DNA of 5,967 bases from Treponema sp. (GTDB lineage Bacteria; Spirochaetota; Spirochaetia; Treponematales; Breznakiellaceae): the NCBI GenBank assembly GCA_031264395.1, contig JAISEB010000014.1, positions 1 to 5,967 of the forward strand, given 5' to 3'. Shown one piece after another: positions 1 to 5,913 of the stretch. A program made the position numbers and the translations under genes. Numbering within the stretch: position 1 is the stretch's first letter; every line of letters starts with the position of its first letter. The notes below the pieces were generated by a model. That model did no database searches, was not told where the DNA came from, and worked only from the letters and a program-made list of their open reading frames with translations.

Positions 1-104
1 CCGCTTTTTTTAGGCCGGCGCGCCGCTCAGGCTAAAGCCTTCGCGCACACGTTCGCGTCTTTTACACACAATGGGCGCCGGGCCTTGTCGCTGCCGTCCG
101 GGCA

Positions 105-126
105 CGGCCTTGCGGCCGCTTTTTTT
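105..126 (+). terminator. Hairpin plus T7, terminator-like, in repeat unit 1
   Basis: CGGCC (105-109) pairs with GGCCG (114-118) across a TTGC loop, and one C later comes a run of seven T (120-126). This is the form of a rho-independent terminator for rightward transcription, though the 5-bp stem is short. It is repeated exactly at 224-245, and the T run at 5-11 is probably the end of a third copy. Rightward transcripts entering from the left would stop here, before running antisense into nifU. Confidence 0.5.
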
Positions 127-223
127 AGGCTCCGCGGCGCGCCGCTCAGGCTAAAGCCTTCGCGCACACGTTCGCGTCTTTTACACACACTGGGCGCCGG
201 GCCCTGTCGCTGTTGTCCGGGCA

Positions 224-245
224 CGGCCTTGCGGCCGCTTTTTTT
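224..245 (+). terminator. Hairpin plus T7, terminator-like, in repeat unit 2
   Basis: This is the second exact copy of the CGGCC-TTGC-GGCCG hairpin (224-237), with T7 at 239-245. The T run touches the nifU stop codon, which lies on the other strand at 244-246. It would stop rightward transcription at the 3' end of nifU. It does not have the right polarity to terminate nifSU itself, because on the minus strand an A tract precedes the stem. Confidence 0.5.
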
Positions 246-837
246 AGGCCCCAAATATATGCGTGAATTCGTGGAGGAGTTCGAGGGCTTTGGATTTGCA
301 GCTGCCGCAGACGGTTCCTATTTTGGTGGCGGACTGGAGATCCTCCCAAGTGCGGGCGCCGTTGTGGAAGGCGTTTTCTATGTCCTTGTCGGTAATGGAA
401 AGACAGTGGCAGATTTCCACGGCCTTTTCCTGCAGCATGCCCGCCCTGCCCGTCTTCTCAAGATAATCGTCTATGGCGGCCCGCAGGGCTTTGTCGCCCA
501 GAACCGAGCAGTGTATTTTGTATTCGGGAAGCCCCCCGAGTTTTTCGACAAGATCCTCGGGCCTTACGGCGTAGGCGTCGCGTATGTTCATGCCCTTGAT
601 TGTTTCCGAAAGCATGCTGGTGGAGGCAATGGCGCTGGCGCAGCCGTAGGTCTTCCACCTTACGTCGGTTATCACGTCGTCTTTTATCCGCAGAAGCATC
701 AGCATCTGATCGCCGCATTTAATGTTTCCGGTCTGTCCCCGGCCGTCGGCGGGAAAGGCCGATTCGTCATCAAAGAGCACGTTCCTGGGATGGGTAAAAT
801 GCTCCTTCACGGTATCCGAATATAACCAGTCGGACAT
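244..837 (-). CDS. nifU: NifU-like Fe-S cluster assembly scaffold (IscU domain plus BFD-like [2Fe-2S] domain)
   Basis: This is a 197-residue cytosolic scaffold on which Fe-S clusters are built with sulfur from the neighbouring NifS. Residues 1-125 form the IscU/NifU N-terminal domain, with the three cluster-ligand cysteines in NIKCGD (C41), YGCASAIAS (C66) and HCSVLG (C110), and the conserved Asp at 43. Residues 140-185 form a BFD-like domain with C143 and C145 (ICHC) and C177 and C180 (CGSC), matching the permanent [2Fe-2S] site of classical NifU. The C-terminal Nfu domain of full-length NifU (about 300 residues) is missing. The start has a good ribosome site (AGGAG) and lies 12 nt after nifS, so the two are co-transcribed. 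The last codons and the TAA stop lie in a partial copy of the neighbouring repeat. Family assignment is sure. Whether it serves nitrogenase or general Fe-S assembly cannot be told here. Confidence 0.95.
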   Translation of the reverse strand: MSDWLYSDTVKEHFTHPRNVLFDDESAFPADGRGQTGNIKCGDQMLMLLRIKDDVITDVRWKTYGCASAIASTSMLSETIKGMNIRDAYAVRPEDLVEKLGGLPEYKIHCSVLGDKALRAAIDDYLEKTGRAGMLQEKAVEICHCLSITDKDIENAFHNGARTWEDLQSATKIGTVCGSCKSKALELLHEFTHIFGA

Positions 838-849
838 TCCGTACTCCTC

Positions 850-2025
850 TTATGCGTGAACCGGCATGGTCGACATGGATCTGAGCCGGGCAATAATGGG
901 AGGCAGGGTCTCAACTATGTAGTCTATATCCTCCCTGGTAATTCCCCATCCAAAGCTGAAACGTATGGAACCGTGGGCAAGCTCCGGCCCGACGCCCAGT
1001 GCCATGAGCACGTGGGAAGGCTCAAGGCTGCCTGAGGCGCAGGCCGATCCTGTTGACGCCTCAATTCCGTTGATGTCCATTAAAAGCAGTATCGCCTCCC
1101 CTTCCGCGCCGGGGAAGGATACGTTGAGGGTATTGGGAAGCACGTCCACAGGGTGGCCGTTGATTTTAATGCCGGGAATCGCGCCGAGGAGCCCGTCCTT
1201 AAGGCGCGCGCGAAGGGCGGAAAAGGTCCGGCCGTACTCTTCTACTCCCTCGGCGGCAATGGCCGCGGCCTTGCCGAAGCCCAGTATCCCCGCGTTATTG
1301 TAGGTCCCCGCGCGCAGGCCGTCTTCCTGATGACCTCCGTGTATAAGGGGAAAGAGGGGCGCGCCGCGCCTGACATAAAGGGCCCCAGCGCCTTTTGGGC
1401 CGTAGATCTTGTGGGCCGACATGGTAAGATAATCCACCCCCAGATCCGCCACATTTACCGGGATCTTTCCGGCCGCCTGTACCGCGTCGGTGTGCATAAA
1501 AGCGCCGGCTTTCTTTACAAGGGCCGAAATTTCCTTAATATTCTCAATCGTGCCCACCTCGTTATTGGCCATCATCACCGAAACAAACAGCGTCTTGTCG
1601 TTAAGGGCCTTTTCAAGATCCTCAAGCCGTATCTTTCCGTATTCATCCACCGGAAGAAACACAACGGGAAAGCCCAGCGTTTCAAGATAACGGGCCGAAT
1701 TGAGGACGCAGGGATGCTCAATGGCGCTGGTGATAAAGGCGTTGCGGCCGCCGCCCGATTCGTCCGCGAGGCGGCGCATGGCGGCGAACACCGTATTGTT
1801 CGATTCGGAACCGCCTGATGTAAAGATAATGTCCTCGGGGGCGCTTCCCAGAAGCGTTCCCACCGCCCGGCGGGCCTCCTCCACCCTGGCGCGGGCCAGC
1901 CTCCCGGAGGCGTGCATGCTCGAAGCGTTTCCATATATGTCAAGATCCTCGATCATCGAAGCCTTGACTTCGGGTTTGAGGGGGGTAGTCGCGTTATAAT
2001 CGGCATAGACTCTCTTCTCCGTCAT
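850..2025 (-). CDS. nifS: Cysteine desulfurase, NifS/IscS family (group I)
   Basis: This PLP-dependent enzyme takes sulfur from L-cysteine, giving alanine and a protein-bound persulfide that is passed to NifU. At 391 residues it has the usual family length. Visible family motifs are YADYNATTP near the N-terminus (7-15), H104 in the EHP motif, D180 and Q183 that contact PLP, and the PLP-binding lysine K206 in SAHKIYGPKG. The substrate-arginine region is GGHQEDGLRAGT (230-241). The catalytic cysteine is C329 in STGSACASGSLEPSHV, the typical group I loop. The ATG at 2025 is preceded by a purine-rich ribosome site (GGAAGGG). The gene is first in the nifS-nifU operon and is driven by the promoter at 2072-2100. 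Homology is unambiguous; the choice between the names nifS and iscS is by similarity and the two-domain NifU partner. Confidence 0.96.
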   Translation of the reverse strand: MTEKRVYADYNATTPLKPEVKASMIEDLDIYGNASSMHASGRLARARVEEARRAVGTLLGSAPEDIIFTSGGSESNNTVFAAMRRLADESGGGRNAFITSAIEHPCVLNSARYLETLGFPVVFLPVDEYGKIRLEDLEKALNDKTLFVSVMMANNEVGTIENIKEISALVKKAGAFMHTDAVQAAGKIPVNVADLGVDYLTMSAHKIYGPKGAGALYVRRGAPLFPLIHGGHQEDGLRAGTYNNAGILGFGKAAAIAAEGVEEYGRTFSALRARLKDGLLGAIPGIKINGHPVDVLPNTLNVSFPGAEGEAILLLMDINGIEASTGSACASGSLEPSHVLMALGVGPELAHGSIRFSFGWGITREDIDYIVETLPPIIARLRSMSTMPVHA

Positions 2026-2049
2026 GATTCCCTTCCTTCTTTTACTAAA

Positions 2050-2072
2050 TTAATCATGAATGCCATCATTAA
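2050..2072. promoter_or_regulatory. Operator-like inverted repeat over the nifSU transcription start
   Basis: Arms TTAATCATG (2050-2058) and CATCATTAA (2064-2072) are inverted copies matching at eight of nine positions, with five bases between them. The dyad begins at the edge of the -10 box and covers the predicted start point near 2065. A bound protein there would block RNA polymerase. It does not resemble the IscR sites I know. Which regulator uses it is unknown, and no repressor gene is in the window. Confidence 0.5.
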
Positions 2073-2100
2073 GTATATCGTCTTTTTAAGGTGAATGCAA
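2072..2100 (-). promoter_or_regulatory. Sigma70-type promoter of nifSU
   Basis: Read on the minus strand, TTGCAT (2100-2095) and TATACT (2077-2072) are separated by exactly 17 bases, which fits the housekeeping -35/-10 consensus well. The start point would fall near 2065, leaving a leader of about 40 nt before the nifS ATG. No sigma54 -24/-12 element is visible, so the sequence gives no sign of nitrogen-fixation-specific control. Confidence 0.6.
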
Positions 2101-2180
2101 TTCCTATTTTAACTATGGGTATTAAGGGCAATACAAAGCCCCATTTCACTTATTACACGGAAGGGATATACTATCCGCCC

Positions 2181-4010
2181 ATGGTTAGTAAAGAGCGTTT
2201 GGAAAGAACCCTCAAGGACATGATCCTTTCGGCGTCCGGCTGGCGCGGCGTTTTTGCCGAAGACGGCGGGGAAGAAAGCCGCGCCGAGGGGATCTCTCTT
2301 TACCACCGTATCATCGCGGCGGCGGCGGGGGAAGCCTTCGCGGCCTTTCTCCGGGAAAATTGGGAAGGCGTTCCGGCCTCAGGGCCCCTTGTCATTCTGG
2401 GAAACGACACCCGGCCGACGGGAAAGGCGGCGGCCGGGGCGGTATGCGCCGCCCTTGCGGAATCGGGGTGCGCCGTCCGTTACGCGGGGATCACCGCCGC
2501 CCCCGAGATCATGGCCTACGCCAGAAGTTTCGCGTTCGCCGGTTTTCCCGCCGGTTTTATCTATGTTTCGGCAAGCCATAATCCCATAGGCCACAACGGC
2601 CTCAAATTCGGCCTTTGTGACGGCGGCGTTCTTTCCCCCGAAAAGGCGTCAAGGCTTGCCGAAAAATTCCGCGCCGTTATGGCCGGGGAAGGGGGAATCA
2701 ACCGCGCCGACGCCGCGCCCGCAGGAAACGCCGTTTGCGAATCGCATGAGGTAAAAAAGGCGGCATACCGCGCGTATCTTGACTTCACTTCCGAAGTGGC
2801 ATTTGGAAGCGAGGGTGAAAGCGGCGTCAAACAGGCAATCGTATCGGGCCTTGCGGAGCGCCCCCTCGGCGTGGCCGCCGACTTCAACGGTTCGGCCCGG
2901 ACCCTGTCCATAGACAGGGAATTTCTTGCCGGCCTCGGGGTTTCCTTCTACGCCATGAACGACAGGCCCGGGGACATTCGGCACCGCATCATCCCCGAAG
3001 GCGAATCGCTTGAACCCTGCCGCGCCTTCCTCGAAAAAAAGCACGCCGAAGATCCTTCCTGTATCCTGGGGTATGTTCCGGACTGCGACGGCGACAGGGG
3101 GAATCTTGTGATATGGGACGACGGGGAAAACAGGGCCCGCATTCTGGAGGCGCAGGAAGTTTTCGCCCTTTCCTGCATGGCGGAACTTGCCCATCTGGTG
3201 TGGACGGGGGAGCTTGCCTACGACAGCGGGGGAAACGCCCGTTCAAAGGCCGCCGTCGCGGTAAACGATCCCACGTCCCTTAGAATAGACCGCATAGCCA
3301 GGGCCTTTGACGTTCCGGTTTTCCGGGCGGAAGTGGGGGAAGCGAACGTGGTAAGCCTTGCCCGCAGGCTCAGGAAAGACGGCTATACGGTGCGCATACT
3401 CGGCGAAGGCTCCAACGGCGGAACCATCACCCACCCGTCGTCGGTGCGGGATCCCCTTGATACCGTCATGGCCCTTATCAAACTGCTCGCGGTGCGGGGC
3501 GGAAAAAAGCCCGGCCTCTTTGAACTGTGGTGCGATCTTTCAGGCCAGGCCGGAATTTTCACTCCCGGCTTCACCCTTGCCGGGATCATCGCGTCCCTTC
3601 CCGCCTTTGTTACCACAGGGACTTCGACCGCGGACTCGCAGCTTAAAATACGGACGGCCGATCACGGGATTCTCAAAGACCGCTATCAGAAAATATTCCT
3701 GAGGGAATGGGAAGAGCGGAAGGAAAGCCTCAGGGTACGGTACGGGATAACAGGATGGGAGGCGGCGGCCTACAACGGCGCCCTGGAAACGCGCGGGATA
3801 ACCCGGTTCGGCAGCGCCGGGCGCGGAGGGCTCAAAATATATTTTACCGGAAGCGAAGGCGGCCCCGCCGCGGCGCTGTGGATGCGCGGCTCGGCCACGG
3901 AAAATGTCTTCCGTGTCATGGCCGACGCCGAAGGCCAGGACAGGCGCTTCGAACGGGATCTTATTGAATGGCAGCGCCGCATGATAGCGGAAGCCGATAT
4001 GGAGGAATAA
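2181..4010 (+). CDS. Phosphohexomutase, phosphomannomutase/phosphoglucomutase family
   Basis: This enzyme of the alpha-D-phosphohexomutase superfamily interconverts 1- and 6-phosphates of a hexose in the cytosol. Counting from the ATG at 2181 (609 residues), visible motifs are SGWRGVF (19-25), the phosphoserine loop SASHNP with Ser132, the metal-binding DCDGDR (Asp301, 303, 305), a sugar-specificity loop GEGSNGG (408-414) and the phosphate-binding loop RGSATEN (569-575). The last two differ from the common GEESGG and RPSGTEP forms, so the substrate is uncertain. It is longer than a usual bacterial PMM (about 450-580). The frame is open from a GTG at 2091, but 2091-2180 is AT-rich, lacks the strong GC bias at third positions seen later, resembles no family sequence and overlaps the nifS -35 box. 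GGAAGGG at 2159-2165 favours 2181, although its spacing is a little long. A weak promoter (TTAACT-17-TACAAA, 2109-2137) is possible. Confidence 0.9.
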   Translation: MVSKERLERTLKDMILSASGWRGVFAEDGGEESRAEGISLYHRIIAAAAGEAFAAFLRENWEGVPASGPLVILGNDTRPTGKAAAGAVCAALAESGCAVRYAGITAAPEIMAYARSFAFAGFPAGFIYVSASHNPIGHNGLKFGLCDGGVLSPEKASRLAEKFRAVMAGEGGINRADAAPAGNAVCESHEVKKAAYRAYLDFTSEVAFGSEGESGVKQAIVSGLAERPLGVAADFNGSARTLSIDREFLAGLGVSFYAMNDRPGDIRHRIIPEGESLEPCRAFLEKKHAEDPSCILGYVPDCDGDRGNLVIWDDGENRARILEAQEVFALSCMAELAHLVWTGELAYDSGGNARSKAAVAVNDPTSLRIDRIARAFDVPVFRAEVGEANVVSLARRLRKDGYTVRILGEGSNGGTITHPSSVRDPLDTVMALIKLLAVRGGKKPGLFELWCDLSGQAGIFTPGFTLAGIIASLPAFVTTGTSTADSQLKIRTADHGILKDRYQKIFLREWEERKESLRVRYGITGWEAAAYNGALETRGITRFGSAGRGGLKIYFTGSEGGPAAALWMRGSATENVFRVMADAEGQDRRFERDLIEWQRRMIAEADMEE

Positions 4011-4486
4011 TGGGTATTAGGGGAGAAATTTTTTCAACCAGCGTTCCGCTGGCAAACAGGACGTATTTTTTCAACGTAAAGGAAAACCGCCTGGGGGATC
4101 TTTATCTCAACATCGTGGAAAGCAAGAACAGGGAAACAGGCGGCTTCGAGCGGCAGTCGGTGATCCTCTTCGCCGAAGATCTCGCGGAATTTCTAAAGGG
4201 TTTTGACGAATCCCTGCGGGTGCTCGAGAAGGCGTCGCGTGAAAAACGGCGGGGCGCCGGATCTCCGCCTCCGGGCGGCGCGGCAAGAGGACGTCCCTCG
4301 GGAAGCGGGCGTCCCGCGAGAAACGAGCGCCCCGAAGGAAGCGAACGCCCCGCGGGAAGAGGGCGCCCCGTCGTCAGGCGCGGCGGCCCTTCCGGAGGCC
4401 GCGGCCCCGGACAGCCGCCGAAACGTCCCGGCGGGGGCGGGCCGGGAAAACGCCCCGGCCGCGTCGTGGTCAAAAAAAAGACGTAA
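4010..4486 (+). CDS. PUR-alpha-like (DUF3276/BpuR-type) nucleic-acid-binding protein with basic RGP-rich tail
   Basis: This 158-residue protein has a PUR domain at residues 1-75, seen in GEIFSTSVPLANRTYFFNV, KENRLGDLYLNIVESK and GGFERQSVILF. It closely resembles bacterial PUR-domain proteins such as BpuR of Borrelia, which binds DNA and RNA and regulates genes. Residues 79-158 form a low-complexity, strongly basic tail rich in Arg, Gly and Pro. The tail includes a six-residue tandem repeat at 94-120 and ends in VVVKKKT; it is probably disordered and RNA-binding. The start is the ATG at 4010, which shares its A with the mutase TAA stop and has GGAGG just upstream, so translation is coupled to the mutase. 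An in-frame ATG at 3968 is possible but lies inside the mutase and has no such site. Family assignment is strong; the function in this organism is inferred. Confidence 0.9.
   Translation: MGIRGEIFSTSVPLANRTYFFNVKENRLGDLYLNIVESKNRETGGFERQSVILFAEDLAEFLKGFDESLRVLEKASREKRRGAGSPPPGGAARGRPSGSGRPARNERPEGSERPAGRGRPVVRRGGPSGGRGPGQPPKRPGGGGPGKRPGRVVVKKKT
4289..4369 (+). repeat. 18-bp tandem repeat encoding a six-residue RP motif
   Basis: Within the tail of the PUR protein, four consecutive 18-base units encode the pattern Gly/Glu-Arg-Pro followed by three variable residues (94-117). A fifth unit begins at 118-120. Codons for Arg-Pro alternate CGT CCC and CGC CCC, so the copies have diverged. The repeat probably grew by slippage and can vary in copy number between strains; that last point is inference. 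Confidence 0.75.
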
Positions 4487-4521
4487 AAAGGGGCGGGTTC
4501 AAAGCGGGCCTTGGGTACGGC

Positions 4522-4549
4522 GCGGGATTAACCGCGGGCTAATCCGCGC
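4522..4549. terminator. Hairpin between convergent genes, possible bidirectional terminator
   Basis: GGATTA (4525-4530) pairs with TAATCC (4540-4545), and CC (4532-4533) with GG (4537-4538) inside it across a GCG loop. GCG at 4522-4524 and CGC at 4547-4549 extend the stem past one bulged base. It lies between the stop of the PUR gene (4486) and overlaps the stop of plsC (4539-4541), where a terminator for both is expected. No T tract follows on either strand, so the terminator function is uncertain. Confidence 0.35.
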
Positions 4550-5267
4550 TCAGGGCTTCGGCAATAACGGCCTGTATGCGGCCGGCGAGAACCTGTTTCT
4601 TTTCGTCCGGCGGAAGGCCGGCTGTGGGAATGACGTTTCCGAAAACAACCTTTACGGGGCCGGGGTTAAGGCGGTAACGGCGTTCGAACACGTCGTAGCT
4701 CCCGGCCAGCGCGACAGGAACAATGGGAGCCTCCGCCTGGGTGGCAAGTTTAAGGGAACCCGGATGAAAGGGAAGCAGCCCCTCTCCCCGCGACCTGTGG
4801 CCTTCGGGAAAGATGATCATGGCCCCGCCCGCCTTTATCAGCGCTACTCCCTTGTTGATGGTGCGTACCGCGCGGCGTATGTTTTTGCGATCCACGAAGA
4901 GTCCCCCCAGCAGGTATATCCACATGTTAAGAAGGGGAATGTAGGCAAGCTCCTTTTTGGCGATAAACCCTATGGGACGGCCCGCGTAAGCCAGGTGAAG
5001 CACGATGTCGAAGATGCTGCCGTGATTGCTGACAAAACATACGCCGCCGTGCGGGGGAATGTTTTCCTCTCCCAGAACGGTTACGCGGCAGCCGCTGCAG
5101 ACAATGATAAAACGGGCCCAGCCCCGCGCGACGGCGTACATCAGGGCCGCCATGGGCTTCCGCAGCCCGGCCACGCTGAAGACAAACACCACAATGCCCA
5201 AGGGCACAAGGACGATTACCGCCCCCACAACGGGTATAAAAACAAGAATGGTTTTAAGCAGGGCCAC
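4539..5267 (-). CDS. plsC: 1-acyl-sn-glycerol-3-phosphate acyltransferase (PlsC family)
   Basis: This inner-membrane enzyme moves an acyl chain to lysophosphatidic acid to make phosphatidic acid, the phospholipid precursor. With a GTG start at 5267 it has 242 residues. Residues 6-32 form a hydrophobic membrane segment. Acyltransferase motif I is NHGSIFD (81-87; the catalytic His82 and Asp87 of the NHx4D signature). FVDR (124-127) and FPEGHRS (153-159) are the glycerophosphate-binding motifs, and VPVALAG forms motif IV. The His in FPEGHRS replaces the usual Thr. I chose the GTG because GGGAGG overlaps the stop of the upstream gene and lies five bases before it, whereas the longer frame to 5348 runs into the HAD gene. 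The ten-base spacing shows an operon with the HAD gene. Related lysophospholipid acyltransferases share these motifs, so the exact acceptor is inferred. Confidence 0.92.
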   Translation of the reverse strand: MALLKTILVFIPVVGAVIVLVPLGIVVFVFSVAGLRKPMAALMYAVARGWARFIIVCSGCRVTVLGEENIPPHGGVCFVSNHGSIFDIVLHLAYAGRPIGFIAKKELAYIPLLNMWIYLLGGLFVDRKNIRRAVRTINKGVALIKAGGAMIIFPEGHRSRGEGLLPFHPGSLKLATQAEAPIVPVALAGSYDVFERRYRLNPGPVKVVFGNVIPTAGLPPDEKKQVLAGRIQAVIAEALSAD

Positions 5268-5277
5268 AACAGCCTCC

Positions 5278-5904
5278 CTATAATCCCGCGAACGCCTCGT
5301 CAACGGCGCGCAGGGTTTTCCGCGCGGAGGCGCTGTCCGTAAAAACAAAGGCGCGTATTCCCATGGACAGCGCGCCGTCTACATTCTGGCGCAGATCGTC
5401 GAAAAAAACAACTTCCTCAAAGGCGCAGCCGAGCAGGGAAACAAGCTTCTCGTAAATGGCCGGTTCCGGTTTCACCGCCCCCGCCTCGCAGGAAAAGACC
5501 CCGGGATAACGGGTAAAGACCGGGATGTTTTCCCTGGCCCAGGCAAGGAAATCGAATGGCATGTTTGAAAGAATAGCCACACCGCAGCCCAGGGCGTCAA
5601 TGTCTTCCATGAGCCTCTCGGTACCGGCGTTGATCCGTTTCCAGCCGTCCATATCCGCCCCGGACATTCTTTCAAGACATTCCCCATCCGGGAAGATCCC
5701 CTCCTCCGCAAGTATGGCCCTGTAATAGCCTTCGCCGTCAAAAAGACCGCGGTCATATTCAAGGCGGCGCTTCCGGTCCAGCTCGTCAAGCCGCCCCGCG
5801 CTGATCCCCGCCATGGAGGCGAGGGCTTCCCGCTCTTCCCTTGAGGGACGAAGGGAAATCACCCCGCCGTAATCAAATACAACCGCCTTTATCCTGCCTT
5901 TCAT
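5278..5904 (-). CDS. HAD-superfamily hydrolase, subfamily IA
   Basis: This 208-residue cytosolic enzyme is probably a small-molecule phosphatase. The four HAD motifs are present: VVFDYGGVI with nucleophile Asp11, ILSNMP with Ser113, VKPEPAIY with Lys145, and VVFFDDLRQNV with Asp169 and Asp170. The helical cap lies at about 15-95, as in subfamily IA. The position two after the nucleophile is Gly13 rather than the Asp found in most HAD phosphatases; this FDxGGV form is common in YihX-like sugar-phosphate phosphatases, so activity is likely. The ATG at 5904 has AAGGAG five bases before it. It is followed by plsC in the same operon. The substrate cannot be told from sequence. Confidence 0.9.
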   Translation of the reverse strand: MKGRIKAVVFDYGGVISLRPSREEREALASMAGISAGRLDELDRKRRLEYDRGLFDGEGYYRAILAEEGIFPDGECLERMSGADMDGWKRINAGTERLMEDIDALGCGVAILSNMPFDFLAWARENIPVFTRYPGVFSCEAGAVKPEPAIYEKLVSLLGCAFEEVVFFDDLRQNVDGALSMGIRAFVFTDSASARKTLRAVDEAFAGL

Positions 5905-5913
5905 TGCCGCTCC

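Larger units (their letters stand above)
1..250. repeat. Tandem array of a 115-119 bp GC-rich repeat
   Basis: Two full units (1-115 and 116-234) are followed by a 16-base partial unit (235-250) that repeats the unit's first bases. Over the 100 bases shared by 16-115 and 135-234 I count four substitutions. Unit 2 also has four extra bases (TCCG) at 131-134. The array starts inside a unit boundary, so it probably continues left of the window. Each unit holds a palindrome around CGGCGCGCCG (16-25 and 135-144), a short foldback AGGC-TAAA-GCCT, and a hairpin followed by T7 at its right end. The minus strand reads as an open frame, but all four substitutions would change amino acids and the unit length is not a multiple of three. 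I therefore see no coding gene in 1-243. It resembles a dispersed intergenic repeat family; that is inference, since only this locus is visible. Confidence 0.9.

Noticed and set aside
1..250. CRISPR array
   Set aside because: The units are over 110 bp and directly abutting, without unique spacers.
85..825. Long + strand open frame opposite nifU and the repeats
   Set aside because: It is antisense to a clear NifU, has no recognisable motif, and such frames are expected opposite GC-biased genes.
1153..1818. + strand open frame of 221 codons opposite nifS
   Set aside because: Antisense shadow of a conserved cysteine desulfurase; no family features.
1995..2000. Perfect + strand TATAAT as a promoter for the mutase
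   Set aside because: It is the complement of the conserved nifS codons for ADYN, and no -35 box is found at 16-18 bases (the nearest are 13 and 25 away).
2040..2070. Sigma54 (-24/-12) promoter for nifSU
   Set aside because: A TGGCA is present on the minus strand, but the GC of the -12 element at the required spacing is absent.
2649..3194. Minus-strand open frame inside the mutase
   Set aside because: Shadow of the conserved mutase coding strand, with no motif or ribosome site of note.
3968..4010. Upstream ATG (3968) as start of the PUR gene
   Set aside because: It lies within the mutase, has no ribosome site, and family members start at MGxRGE, matching the ATG at 4010 with GGAGG before it.
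4203..5342. + strand open frame of 379 codons across the PUR tail and opposite plsC
   Set aside because: It overlaps two well-supported genes in other frames and shows only low-complexity or shadow sequence.
5278..5348. ATG at 5348 as start of plsC
   Set aside because: It would overlap the HAD gene by 71 bases and add a non-homologous Arg/Pro-rich stretch; the GTG at 5267 has a well-placed ribosome site.
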